Part shown: positions 51,934 to 60,984 of the stretch, one piece after another
How the letters are laid out: each line of letters begins with the position of its first letter
Numbering within the stretch: the stretch's first letter is position 1
NCBI RefSeq assembly: GCF_024189315.1
Contig: NZ_JAIZEO010000005.1
Coordinates: forward strand, 310,001 to 374,000
Reading direction: 5' to 3'
From: Halobacillus sp. A5
GTDB taxonomy: Bacteria > Bacillota > Bacilli > Bacillales > Halobacillaceae
Length of the DNA stretch: 64,000 bases
The notes under the pieces: model-generated
Databases searched by the model: none
Seen by the model: the letters and a program-made list of their open reading frames with translations, nothing else
Told to the model about the DNA's origin: nothing
Made by a program: the position numbers and the translations under genes

Positions 51934-52284
51934 CTAGCCATCTTCTTGTTGTTTCTTCCAATGAATAAATTCAATGATGTGCTTATATTCCGGCAGCTGT
52001 TCCTTTTGAACTCCTGCTTTTTTTAAGTCGTAAACGAATTGAACCCATTCGTACTCAATTAAAGGGGGCAGCTGTTGGTGGATGTCGCGTTCTGGGTGCA
52101 GCAGATCATATAAATCAACTTCTAAAACGTCTGCAATTTTCTTTACTAATGTAATGGACGGATTCTTGTTTACGTTTCGTTCTATGTTGCTTAAGTTTGA
52201 CTTTGAGATGTTGGCTTTCTTGGCCAGTTCTGATAATGAGATTCCCTTGCCACGGCGAATTTTATGGATTGTTGTTCCTATCAT
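51934..52284 (-). CDS. SinR-like XRE repressor
   Basis: The 116-residue protein has an N-terminal XRE helix-turn-helix (IRRGKGISLSELAKKANISK, then SNLSNIERN, about 7-40) and a C-terminal SinI/SinR-type oligomerisation segment (YEWVQFVYDLKKAGVQKEQL then EFIHWKKQ). Length and both domains match SinR (111 residues), the repressor of eps and tapA in B. subtilis. GAGG lies nine bases before the ATG. It sits inside the EPS operon, between epsN and the variable half, which differs from B. subtilis where sinIR is elsewhere. It may control this operon; no SinI gene is beside it. Confidence 0.88.
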   Translation of the reverse strand: MIGTTIHKIRRGKGISLSELAKKANISKSNLSNIERNVNKNPSITLVKKIADVLEVDLYDLLHPERDIHQQLPPLIEYEWVQFVYDLKKAGVQKEQLPEYKHIIEFIHWKKQQEDG

Positions 52285-52307
52285 TCATAAATACCTCAAT
52301 TTTTTTG

Positions 52308-53477
52308 TCATACAATACCTTCCTTGTTTGTGGCTTTCTCGAACGTTTCTTGAATTAAATCGATCACTCTATTTTGCTCCAGATCGCTGAGACTCGATCC
52401 GGATGGTAAACAAACTCCAGTGACGAAAAGCTTCTCGGATACACTGTTAAATGGTTCATGGGTGAAATACTGGCACCCTTTAAATAAAGGCTGCAGATGC
52501 AGCGGCTTCCAAACCGGGCGAGCTTCGATGCTTCTTAAGCTTAGATTTTCTATAATATCTTTATTGGTGACAGTGGAGATGTTCGGATTAATCGTAAATG
52601 TAGTCAGCCACCGATTCGACTTTGTCCCGTTATATTCCGGCATGAAACGGATACCTGGCAGCCAGGACAGCATCTGTTCATATCGTTTAAATAACCGGCG
52701 TCTTGCTGCCACTCGATGCTCAATCGCTTGAAGCTGGGCTCTTCCGACACCCGCTAGGAGGTTGCTCATTCTGTAATTAAAGCCGAGGGTGCTGTGCTGG
52801 TAATGGACGGCTTGATCGCGAGCTTGAGTGGCTAGGAACTTGGCTCTTCTAAGGGCTTCCATGTCATCCGAAACCAACATCCCCCCGCCCGAGGTTGTAA
52901 TAATCTTGTTCCCATTAAAGGAGTATAGACCCAGGTCTCCTATAGTGCCGGTATGTTTTGATTTATAAGTGGAACCAAGTGATTCTGCAGCATCTTCTAT
53001 TAATGGCACCCCGTATTCATCACAAAGCGCGGAGATCTCAACCATTTTAGCGCTCTGTCCATAGAGGTGAACCACAATAACAGCTTTTGGCAGCTTATTG
53101 TCTTTAACGGCTTGAACTAAAGCTGCTTCTAGTGCTTTTGGAGACATGTTCCACGTATCGGGTTCCGAATCAATAAAGACAGGCTCGGCCCCTTGATACA
53201 AGATGGGGTTGGCTGTAGCAACAAAAGTAAGACTCGAACAGAATACCCGGTCACCCTTTTGTACATTTAATATAGAAAGAGCTAAATGAATGGCGGCTGT
53301 CCCTGAACTCACAGCCACTGCTCCTTTAGCTCCTACATAATCCGCAATTTCTTTTTCGAAGGCGTCAATATTCGGTCCAACTGGTGCAATCCAGTTACTC
53401 TTAAACGCTTCGTCTATATAAAAAGGCTCATTTCCTGTCATGTGCGGTGGGGAGAGGAATATCTTTGAATCTTTCAA
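52308..53477 (-). CDS. epsN: DegT/DnrJ/EryC1 aminotransferase (EpsN-like)
   Basis: The 389-residue PLP-dependent sugar aminotransferase has the Schiff-base lysine in YSFNGNKIITTSGGG, SSGTAAIHLAL, and EDAAESLGS. It makes the amino sugar (bacillosamine-type) with the acetyltransferase EpsM and the dehydratase EpsC. TTG 53477 with AGGGGG before it is preferred to GTG 53486, and overlaps epsM by 50 bases. Gene order L-M-N is as in B. subtilis eps. Confidence 0.88.
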   Translation of the reverse strand: MKDSKIFLSPPHMTGNEPFYIDEAFKSNWIAPVGPNIDAFEKEIADYVGAKGAVAVSSGTAAIHLALSILNVQKGDRVFCSSLTFVATANPILYQGAEPVFIDSEPDTWNMSPKALEAALVQAVKDNKLPKAVIVVHLYGQSAKMVEISALCDEYGVPLIEDAAESLGSTYKSKHTGTIGDLGLYSFNGNKIITTSGGGMLVSDDMEALRRAKFLATQARDQAVHYQHSTLGFNYRMSNLLAGVGRAQLQAIEHRVAARRRLFKRYEQMLSWLPGIRFMPEYNGTKSNRWLTTFTINPNISTVTNKDIIENLSLRSIEARPVWKPLHLQPLFKGCQYFTHEPFNSVSEKLFVTGVCLPSGSSLSDLEQNRVIDLIQETFEKATNKEGIV

Positions 53478-54132
53478 ATGCGTCACCCCCTGTACGATGC
53501 AGAAATTTGAACGGCACCGCTTTTTTAATACTTCGAGCTGGCGATCCTGCTACTCTGCTGTAAGAAGGCAGGTCACGTATGACAGTGGACCCTGCCCCTA
53601 TTACTGACCATTGATCAATAGTTATTCCAGGAATAACTGTTGAAGACGCCCCCATGTCTACGCCTTCCCCTATCGATACCTGACCTGTTAATGTTACATT
53701 GGGACATATATGAGAGTAATCCCCTATTTTACTGTCGTGCTCTACGATCGAAGCGGTATTGATTATACAGTGCTCCCCGACTTTCGCTGCAGCATTCACC
53801 ACAGCGTGTGCCATAATGATCGTTCCCTTTCCGATAGAAGCTGACGGACTGACCATCGCAGCGGGATGAATCAACGTAGCAAATTGTCGCCTCTTAAATT
53901 TCTGAGTTAACCTTTTTCTGGTTTCATTGTTACCAATCGCCACTACGATTTTCGTGGAATCATCGATCATGTGCTCGATGTCTTTTACAGGGCCAAAATA
54001 AATATTATTCTCGATAAATCCATAAGAGTATTTCTCATCCAGAATAGCTGCCAGCTTCTCTTTTCCTCTAGCTGTAATTATGTCTTGAATGACCCGGCTG
54101 TGGCCTCCATTTCCAATTAAAATAAGCTTCAT
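53428..54132 (-). CDS. epsM: NeuD/PglD-type sugar N-acetyltransferase (EpsM-like)
   Basis: The 234-residue protein has an N-terminal Rossmann-like domain (LILIGNGGHSRVIQD) and a C-terminal left-handed beta-helix of hexapeptide repeats (ASIGKGTIIMAHAVVNAAAK, VEHDSKIGDYSHI). It acetylates the 4-amino sugar formed by EpsN using acetyl-CoA; a His in VEHDSKIG is the likely base. The ATG at 54132 is one base after the epsL stop. Confidence 0.88.
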   Translation of the reverse strand: MKLILIGNGGHSRVIQDIITARGKEKLAAILDEKYSYGFIENNIYFGPVKDIEHMIDDSTKIVVAIGNNETRKRLTQKFKRRQFATLIHPAAMVSPSASIGKGTIIMAHAVVNAAAKVGEHCIINTASIVEHDSKIGDYSHICPNVTLTGQVSIGEGVDMGASSTVIPGITIDQWSVIGAGSTVIRDLPSYSRVAGSPARSIKKAVPFKFLHRTGGDAFERFKDIPLPTAHDRK

Positions 54133-54133
54133 T

Positions 54134-54715
54134 CTACATCACTTCCTTGGAGCCTTTAAATTTTTCCATCGCCCCACGCCCTTCAGGTGTAATTCCTTCT
54201 TTCCTGATAACCTTCTGAATGGTCATCGATAGAATCTTCATATCAAGTTCGAAGCTTTGGTGGTTTACGTACCATGTATCTAATTTAAATCTCTCTTCCC
54301 AAGATATATCATTTCTTCCATTAACCTGTGCCCATCCCGTAATTCCCGGCTTTACTTCGTGACGCTTTGCCTGCTCTTGCGAATATAAAGGTAGATATTC
54401 CATAAGCAGGGGTCTTGGCCCGATTAAACTCATTTCTCCTTTAATAACATTAATAAGCTGCGGAAGTTCGTCCAAACTATATTTCCTTAGAAACGTTCCC
54501 GCCTTTGTCAAGCGCATTTCATCTGATGAATCTCCTTCCCTCATCGTTCTTAATTTGTACAGATAAAAAGGCTGTCCGAACCGGCCCGGCCGCTCCTGTT
54601 TAAACAAAATAGGAGAACCCATACTCGTTTTCACTAAAAGAGCTGCACCGAACATAAGAGGAAAAGAAACGAGTAAGAGAATGAAAGATATGACTATGTC
54701 GATCGTTCGCTTCAT
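54134..54715 (-). CDS. epsL: Undecaprenyl-phosphate sugar phosphotransferase (EpsL-like)
   Basis: The 193-residue bacterial sugar transferase has one N-terminal helix (about 5-28), then KRTIDI, KQERPGRFGQPFYLYKLRTM, DELPQLINVIKGEMSLIGPRP and GITGWAQVNGRN, the full family motif set. It starts the repeat unit by loading the first sugar-phosphate onto undecaprenyl phosphate at the inner membrane. The ATG 54715 with AGAGGAG before it is chosen over a longer frame. Confidence 0.93.
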   Translation of the reverse strand: MKRTIDIVISFILLLVSFPLMFGAALLVKTSMGSPILFKQERPGRFGQPFYLYKLRTMREGDSSDEMRLTKAGTFLRKYSLDELPQLINVIKGEMSLIGPRPLLMEYLPLYSQEQAKRHEVKPGITGWAQVNGRNDISWEERFKLDTWYVNHQSFELDMKILSMTIQKVIRKEGITPEGRGAMEKFKGSKEVM

Positions 54716-54731
54716 TATTACGTCTCCTCTT

Positions 54732-55805
54732 CTACTTACTGGCTGGAATAAATAAATCCGCTGCTCTGCCAAGCACCGGATCTTTTATGGCTGGTTCTTC
54801 GTAACCATTTGGATTATTGACCTGCCACTTCCAGGTGTCCTGACACATCTGTTCGATTCCTCTAATTGCCGTCCAGCCGAGTTCTCTTTCTGCTTTGTCA
54901 GGGTTTGCATAACAAGCTGCAACATCTCCAGGACGTCTGTTTAAAATAGTATAAGGTACAAATCGATCTGATGCTTTCTCAAATGCAGCTACCATTTCAT
55001 AAACACTGTATCCCTGACCAGTTCCCAGGTTATAAGCTTCTAAGCCGGCTTCATCCGTAATCTTTCTCAACGCCTTGCAATGACCTTTTGCCAGATCCAC
55101 CACATGAATGTAATCTCTTACTCCTGTGCCGTCTTTAGTCGGATAATCGTTCCCGAATATATTAAGCCGATCGAGCTTCCCCACAGCCACTTGAGAGATA
55201 TAAGGCATTAAATTATTTGGAATGCCGTTAGGTGCTTCTCCGATTCTCCCGCTTTCATGAGCTCCTATCGGATTGAAGTAACGAAGAAGCGCGATGCTCC
55301 ATTGAGAATCCGACAGATGCAAGTCTCTTAAAATTTCTTCAATCATCAGCTTCGTACGTCCGTAAGGGTTAGTCGCTGACAGTAAGTGCTCTTCCGTAAT
55401 AGGCACTTCACTCGGATCACCATATACAGTTGCTGAAGAACTGAACACGAGATTTTTTACATTATATTCTTTCATGACATCACATAAAATGACTGTACTG
55501 ATTACATTATTAGCGTAATACCATAATGGCTTTTCCACCGATTCTCCAACAGCTTTCAACCCAGCAAAATGGATCACGGCCTCTATGTCATTTTCTTCAA
55601 AAACAACTTCAAGCTCTTCTCTTTCCAAAAGATCAAGCTCGTATATGGGAAACTTCCTGCCCGTGATTTCCATTACTCTTCTTAAGGCTTCCTGGTGGCT
55701 GTTAGAAAAATTATCTACAACTACAATGTCGTGTCCTTCATTTAATAATTCGACACACGTATGACTGCCGATATATCCCGCTCCACCTGTTACCAAAATG
55801 GTCAT
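54732..55805 (-). CDS. galE: UDP-glucose 4-epimerase
   Basis: The 357-residue extended SDR enzyme has NAD-binding [10 protein letters not shown] (residues 6-15), catalytic YGRTK (Tyr149-x-x-x-Lys153 region) after [10 protein letters not shown], and RYFNPIGA. It interconverts UDP-Glc and UDP-Gal (or their N-acetyl forms). AAAGGAGG precedes the ATG. It is not in the B. subtilis eps operon at this position, so it is an insertion relative to that layout. Confidence 0.93.
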   Translation of the reverse strand: MTILVTGGAGYIGSHTCVELLNEGHDIVVVDNFSNSHQEALRRVMEITGRKFPIYELDLLEREELEVVFEENDIEAVIHFAGLKAVGESVEKPLWYYANNVISTVILCDVMKEYNVKNLVFSSSATVYGDPSEVPITEEHLLSATNPYGRTKLMIEEILRDLHLSDSQWSIALLRYFNPIGAHESGRIGEAPNGIPNNLMPYISQVAVGKLDRLNIFGNDYPTKDGTGVRDYIHVVDLAKGHCKALRKITDEAGLEAYNLGTGQGYSVYEMVAAFEKASDRFVPYTILNRRPGDVAACYANPDKAERELGWTAIRGIEQMCQDTWKWQVNNPNGYEEPAIKDPVLGRAADLFIPASK

Positions 55806-55825
55806 ATGTTACTTTCCTCCTTTAA

Positions 55826-56896
55826 CTACCATATTAAATAATTGCTTTCATATTGAATGTTTAATGTCATGACATTCTCGTAAAAATAATAAGCGAAATA
55901 GCAGACAATAATGGCTAAATAAACAAATTTTTTGTCTCTATTCTGAAACAGAGGGATGATCCAGGAAATTAATATGAGTTGATACAGACTGAAATAAATA
56001 GAGAACCTTGCAAAAATCCAATTTTGTGTAGCGATGACCATAAAGACAAATCCAATCAGCGTCATATTAATAATGACATCACTGTTCGGCATGATCTCTT
56101 TTAATTTATGTCTTCCGAGATATGCTATAAATAACGGCACACTCTCTACAGCTACGCGAAGAAAGTTCGCGCCGCCTTCGGCAAAATCTTTGTATTCTCC
56201 ATACTGTGTATCTTCAATAGCTGAAAATAATACAGAAGAAAATTGTTCAAACCCTATTACAAGGAATACCGCCAATCCTATTAAAGCTGCGGTGGCTTTA
56301 GACCAAGCTTTCACCCGCACGATAAAATAGACCGGGAGCAGAATGAGTGCGCTCTGATGAAACAGTGAAGCAAACATAATAACCATCGCATATCTCTTAA
56401 AGCTGCCTTCAATTAAAAATTTAATGGCTGCAAACGCGATGGCAGCAGCTAATGTCTGACGGATTCCATTCATTGTGATTAGAAACAACCCGCCGGTTAT
56501 ATAGACATAAATACTTAACTCCAGCATGCGGGAGTATTTGTAAAGAACCATTACAATCAGAGCGTTAGTGATGACGGCTGTGGTAAGTATTAATATTTGT
56601 GGGTCAGGAGACAGAGACTGCAGTCCCATTTGAAGGATACCAAAGCCGATATCTTTCTGTTCCTGAATCACTTCCCACGTAAATGTATTCACTTCAAAAG
56701 AGTGCATGTAGTAGTAGGTGTCACCTATATTTGACCTTAATCCTGAAACAGCAGCAATTGATATTAGAGCAATAAATATAAACAATTTATTTGGTTTAAA
56801 ATAGACAGATGTATTCGTATGAACCTCCACCGCCAACACTCTAGCCAGCAGTACTAATCCAAACACGAGAAATAAATTCATCCAAAGTAATGTCAT
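55826..56896 (-). CDS. epsG: EpsG-family membrane protein (Wzy-like polymerase candidate)
   Basis: The 356-residue protein has about ten membrane helices, with YIGDTYYYMHSF-like opening (SNIGDTYYYMHSF) and GIRQTLAAAIAFAAIKFL, both diagnostic of EpsG, a Wzy-type polymerase candidate for the repeat unit. The ATG 56896 has GGAAAGGAAA upstream. In B. subtilis epsG lies between epsF and epsH, and here between a GT2 and galE. Confidence 0.88.
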   Translation of the reverse strand: MTLLWMNLFLVFGLVLLARVLAVEVHTNTSVYFKPNKLFIFIALISIAAVSGLRSNIGDTYYYMHSFEVNTFTWEVIQEQKDIGFGILQMGLQSLSPDPQILILTTAVITNALIVMVLYKYSRMLELSIYVYITGGLFLITMNGIRQTLAAAIAFAAIKFLIEGSFKRYAMVIMFASLFHQSALILLPVYFIVRVKAWSKATAALIGLAVFLVIGFEQFSSVLFSAIEDTQYGEYKDFAEGGANFLRVAVESVPLFIAYLGRHKLKEIMPNSDVIINMTLIGFVFMVIATQNWIFARFSIYFSLYQLILISWIIPLFQNRDKKFVYLAIIVCYFAYYFYENVMTLNIQYESNYLIW

Positions 56897-56934
56897 AATG
56901 TGTTTCCTTTCCAAGCAGCTGGACAATCCGCTGC

Positions 56935-57825
56935 TTAGTTAAGAACGTCTTTAGTCCGGCTTGTTACGTATAAATATAGAAGACATCCAAACGGCAGGGC
57001 CAGGATCGTCATTCCTTTTTGAGGTGATTCAACTAATAATTGTTTGTTTTTCATCATTAAACTGCTTGATACATAATGAACTGCTTGTCTGAATTTAAAA
57101 AAGACACCCGCAAAACGAAGTGTCATTAATTCCTTTCTATAAAACGCAAATCCTTCAGGGTTTCTGCGATACTGCTTCAGCATATTACGTGAAGAGCCAT
57201 CTTCTAAATATTCTACCCTGCACAACACTTGATTAAGAAGCAGCATTTCGTATTTCTCATCAAGTCTAAAATACTTGTAAGCGAGGCCTACATATTTTTC
57301 ATTATTGAAAACTGGATAAGGAAACTCTTTAGTCAACTCTGTACGGTAGACGAGTTTTTTATCTCCTTTTACGCCATGTTTGTTGTATAAATTAAAAAGT
57401 GTCGACTGTGTAAGGTGTGACGGGAGTCCGGTACCAATTACCCTTCCATCGGTATATGAATCAAGTCCAATTATCCCACTGACTTTTTCACTTCCATATT
57501 CCTTCCAGCAGGATACTATATTGTCAACAGCATCCTCAGGCATAAAGTCATCTGAGTCAATACACACATTAAGTTCGGTCTCGATCGCCTCATAAGCTGT
57601 GTTATGAGCCCCATGCATTCCCTGGTTTTCCTGATAAATGTATTTTATCGTCAGATGATTATCCTTTGTCCATAAATCCACCAGCTGCTTCGTGTGATCT
57701 GTAGATCCATCATCTATAATAAGCCATATAAAATCTTGATTGGTTTGATCTACAAGACTTTTATACAATTTCTCTAAACAGAATGCGCGATTATAGGTAG
57801 GGGTAAATACTGTCAGCAGTTTCAG
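56935..57825 (-). CDS. GT2 glycosyltransferase with a CTG start
   Basis: The GT-A fold needs the N-terminus LKLLTVFTPTYNRAFCLEKL, then LIIDDGSTDHT and CIDSDDFMPED. No ATG, GTG or TTG precedes this segment in frame. The only suitable codon is CTG at 57825, which overlaps the upstream stop (CTGA) and lies seven bases after GGGAGGG. I therefore place the start there (296 residues), not at the TTG at 57768, which would cut off the first beta strand. Donor unknown; similar to EpsH-position enzymes. Confidence 0.85.
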   Translation of the reverse strand: MKLLTVFTPTYNRAFCLEKLYKSLVDQTNQDFIWLIIDDGSTDHTKQLVDLWTKDNHLTIKYIYQENQGMHGAHNTAYEAIETELNVCIDSDDFMPEDAVDNIVSCWKEYGSEKVSGIIGLDSYTDGRVIGTGLPSHLTQSTLFNLYNKHGVKGDKKLVYRTELTKEFPYPVFNNEKYVGLAYKYFRLDEKYEMLLLNQVLCRVEYLEDGSSRNMLKQYRRNPEGFAFYRKELMTLRFAGVFFKFRQAVHYVSSSLMMKNKQLLVESPQKGMTILALPFGCLLYLYVTSRTKDVLN

Positions 57826-58937
57826 CTTACAACCCTCCCTAAAACAATGTAATTATTTTGTGTCTGCACGGCTGATTGTTTAATGTCATAGCCATTCCTT
57901 TTTAATAAAGCCGTATCCACGACTCTGGAATCCGGGGTGGCGGCCGCTTTTTTCATTGCCGTTATCCAGGGATCTATATGTGACAAAGGTAAATGCTCCA
58001 CAAGTCCCATCCCCATATCCACTTCTTTAGTAATGGTATCTGTTATCAAACATGGTAGTCCGGCATTTTGTGCTTCGATTAATGTCACAGGCAGTCCTTC
58101 ATGCAGGGAGGGAAAAAGAAATAAATCAAAAGCTTGCAGAAGCTCATCTACATCCTCCCGCACACCAAGGAATTTAACTTTATCTTCTATTCCAAGCTGC
58201 TTTGATTTGGCTTCTATCGTATTTCTTAAAGTCCCGTCTCCGGCCAATAGCAGTACTGAATTTTCATGTGTGTTTAAGAACCTGCAAAAGATCTCAAGTA
58301 TATGGTTGTGATTCTTCTGATAGTTAAACCTTCCTACGTGCCCTGCGACAAAAGTCTCTGGCGATAAATTTAACTGCTCTCTCACCCTTAATCGTTTTTC
58401 TGCAGAATAGAGGAATCTCCGGCAGTCTATTCCATTTTTTAATAAATGAACTTGTGATGACTTCCGTCCGAACAGCCATTCAGCCGCTGACCGGGAGCAC
58501 GCAAATCTGTGAGTTGCCGATCGGTGTATGCTGCTGGCTGCATAATTTTTATACAGTTTAGTTAACATGCCGCCTTCACTCTGCGTGTTATGACTATGAG
58601 CAATCCTGACAGGCACCTTAGCTTTTTCGGCCTCCTGAAGAACAATCCCGCTCATCTTATCCATGTGAGCATGAACAATTTTATACTGATGGGATTGAAA
58701 AAATCTTTTTAAAGCCTTTTTATAGCCCCGATGACCGACATCTGTAACGTAAGGAATTCGGTGAACCGTGCCGCCCAGATTTTCAATTTCTTGATCAAAC
58801 ACCCCAGGCTTGCAGGTTAGAAAGTCAAACTGCACTTTGGATCGATCGATATTTCGGTATAAGTTCATGAGTAAGGTTTCCGCTCCGCCGCGGTTCATAT
58901 TAACGACGGCATGGAGTACTCTTAACGGACTGCCCAA
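57822..58937 (-). CDS. epsF: GT4 glycosyltransferase (EpsF-like)
   Basis: The 371-residue GT-B enzyme opens RVLHAVVNMNRGGAETLLMNL, has AGHVGRFNYQKNHNHILE and FPSLHEGLPVTLIEAQNAG. TTG start at 58937 with GAGGAGGTGG upstream, overlapping the epsD-like gene by 16 bases. It has a paralogue at 50750. Assignment as EpsF rests on sequence pattern and order. Confidence 0.88.
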   Translation of the reverse strand: MGSPLRVLHAVVNMNRGGAETLLMNLYRNIDRSKVQFDFLTCKPGVFDQEIENLGGTVHRIPYVTDVGHRGYKKALKRFFQSHQYKIVHAHMDKMSGIVLQEAEKAKVPVRIAHSHNTQSEGGMLTKLYKNYAASSIHRSATHRFACSRSAAEWLFGRKSSQVHLLKNGIDCRRFLYSAEKRLRVREQLNLSPETFVAGHVGRFNYQKNHNHILEIFCRFLNTHENSVLLLAGDGTLRNTIEAKSKQLGIEDKVKFLGVREDVDELLQAFDLFLFPSLHEGLPVTLIEAQNAGLPCLITDTITKEVDMGMGLVEHLPLSHIDPWITAMKKAAATPDSRVVDTALLKRNGYDIKQSAVQTQNNYIVLGRVVS

Positions 58938-60082
58938 GCTCCCACCTCCTCTTCCTTCATATAAGATTGATAGATTTTTCTCTTTTCAATTAATACTTTT
59001 TGTTCGCTGTATGTTTGTAGGATTGTTTTTCTACCTTCATTACCCAGCTGCTTTTTCACTTGTGGATGATGGACGAGGAACTCTATTTTCCCGGCAAAAT
59101 CATCAATGTCGTTTTTTTCGATCAGCCAGCCGTTCACACTATGGTGAATCAGTTCGCGGTGACCACGGTTGTCGGTTGCGATGATGGGGAGTGCACAAGC
59201 CATCGCTTCCATAATGTTGACTGGAAGCCCTTCACGACGGCTTGATCCTGCCGCAGCATCACTCATTGCCAACAGACGCTTCATATCTTTTCTAAATCCT
59301 AAAAATTTCACTCGATTCTCAATTCCTAAACGAACGGTGAGTTCCCGGCATTCATTGAATGTCGAACCTTCACCTGCCAGCAAGAGCTTGATCTGCGGCA
59401 CGGTTCTTGCTGCTTTTGCAAATGCTCGTAATAGAAACTTTTGGTTTTTATTTTTGTTAAATTCAGCGGCGTAAATTAATAAAAAGTCATCAGACTGATA
59501 GCCTAATGACTTTCTTAACTCCATTTTCTGTTCATGACTGACGGGCTTAAATTCTTCCGTATTCACTCCGACCCCGTGGACCAGCTCGTTTCTTCTTGTT
59601 TTTAGTTTAGCAGCGGCCAGCCTGTAGTCTTCTTCATTAATCGTAATTAAACAATCGGTGAGAAAGGATAAACCTTTTTCAATTGGATAGTATAGTCCCC
59701 AGTTCGTTAATGGGGCGCCTTTGCAGAAATGAAAGCCGTGAGCGGTGTAGATCACTTTTGTTCCTTTGTGTCTCGCTTCCTGGGCGGCAAGTCTTGTCAG
59801 TACTCCGCCCATGGGGGTATGGCAGTGAATTAAATCATATTCATTGTTATCTATTATTTTCTTCAGCTGACGAAAAGCGGTGATGTTTTCTTTGTGCATA
59901 GGGGACCTTTGAATAGGCAGGCTGTATTTCTGATCAACGTATGGGAGCTCAATATTCCCACCCGCTGCGACATGGACCTCCCAGCCTTGTTCTTTAAACC
60001 ATTTTAAATAGGGAAGATGAAAGGCCTTAAAGTGATAGTCGACGGTGGCTGTGAACAGAACTTTTTGGACCACTCTTCTCAC
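58922..60082 (-). CDS. epsD: GT4 glycosyltransferase (EpsD-like)
   Basis: The 386-residue GT-B enzyme opens KVLFTATVDYHFKAFHLPYL, followed by KEQGWEVHVAAGG, DLIHCHTPMGGVL, and donor motifs AGEGSTFNECREL and SSRREGLPVNIMEAMACALP. The GTG at 60082 and a second GTG at 60073 are both possible starts. It comes right after galU, in the epsD position. Confidence 0.88.
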   Translation of the reverse strand: MRRVVQKVLFTATVDYHFKAFHLPYLKWFKEQGWEVHVAAGGNIELPYVDQKYSLPIQRSPMHKENITAFRQLKKIIDNNEYDLIHCHTPMGGVLTRLAAQEARHKGTKVIYTAHGFHFCKGAPLTNWGLYYPIEKGLSFLTDCLITINEEDYRLAAAKLKTRRNELVHGVGVNTEEFKPVSHEQKMELRKSLGYQSDDFLLIYAAEFNKNKNQKFLLRAFAKAARTVPQIKLLLAGEGSTFNECRELTVRLGIENRVKFLGFRKDMKRLLAMSDAAAGSSRREGLPVNIMEAMACALPIIATDNRGHRELIHHSVNGWLIEKNDIDDFAGKIEFLVHHPQVKKQLGNEGRKTILQTYSEQKVLIEKRKIYQSYMKEEEVGAWAVR

Positions 60083-60089
60083 GTCCCTG

Positions 60090-60971
60090 TCATTTTGACA
60101 TTAACTCTTTATCTAAAATGGTGTTCAGATAAGTAAATAATTCTTCACGCAGTTCTTCGCGTTCTAACGCGATTTCAAGAGTTGTCTTAATAAAACCCAT
60201 TTTCTCACCGACATCGTAGCGGGTGCCTTCAAAATTATAAGCAAATACATGTTCCGATTGGTTTAGGGAGGCGATAGCATCGGTCAGCTGAATTTCATTT
60301 CCGGCGCCAGGTTCCTGATGGTTTAGTATGTCAAAGATGGCTGGCGTTAAAATGTATCTCCCTAATATGGCTAAGTTCGATGGGGCTTCTTCTATTTTTG
60401 GTTTTTCTACTAACCCCTCCACAGCGTGGAGACGTTTCGTGACGGGGCTTCCTGAGACAATGCCGTACCGGCTTACTTCTTCCCGTTTGACCGACTGCAC
60501 CCCTAACACCGATGATTCATATTGATCGTAATGGTCAATTAACTGCTTCAGGCATGGTGTTTCTGCCCGGACGATGTCGTCTCCCAGCAGGACGGCAAAA
60601 GGTTCATTTCCAATAAATTTTCTCGCACACCATATGGCATGTCCAAGTCCTTTTGGTTCCTTTTGCCGTATATAGTGTATGTCTACTAGATTCGAAGATT
60701 TCTGAACTTCGCTCAGCAGCTCGAATTTCCGTTTCTCCATTAAATTCTGTTCGAGCTCAAAGGAGTAGTCAAAATGATCCTCAATCGCACGTTTTCCTTT
60801 TCCGGTTACGATGATGATATCTTCAATTCCTGACTCGATTGCTTCTTCTACAATATATTGGATCGTAGGCTTATCGACGATCGGCAGCATTTCCTTAGGC
60901 ATGGCTTTCGTTGCCGGCAAAAATCTCGTTCCTAATCCAGCAGCGGGGATGATTGCTTTTTTGACCTTCAC
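60090..60971 (-). CDS. galU: UTP-glucose-1-phosphate uridylyltransferase
   Basis: The 293-residue enzyme has [22 protein letters not shown] at the N-terminus, the substrate loop [12 protein letters not shown] and GDDIV. It makes UDP-glucose for the polymer. The GTG at 60971 follows AAAGGAGG by eight bases; the longer 314-residue frame is rejected. Placed inside the eps operon, supplying precursor next to galE. Confidence 0.93.
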   Translation of the reverse strand: MKVKKAIIPAAGLGTRFLPATKAMPKEMLPIVDKPTIQYIVEEAIESGIEDIIIVTGKGKRAIEDHFDYSFELEQNLMEKRKFELLSEVQKSSNLVDIHYIRQKEPKGLGHAIWCARKFIGNEPFAVLLGDDIVRAETPCLKQLIDHYDQYESSVLGVQSVKREEVSRYGIVSGSPVTKRLHAVEGLVEKPKIEEAPSNLAILGRYILTPAIFDILNHQEPGAGNEIQLTDAIASLNQSEHVFAYNFEGTRYDVGEKMGFIKTTLEIALEREELREELFTYLNTILDKELMSK

Positions 60972-60984
60972 AAGGTTTCCTCCT

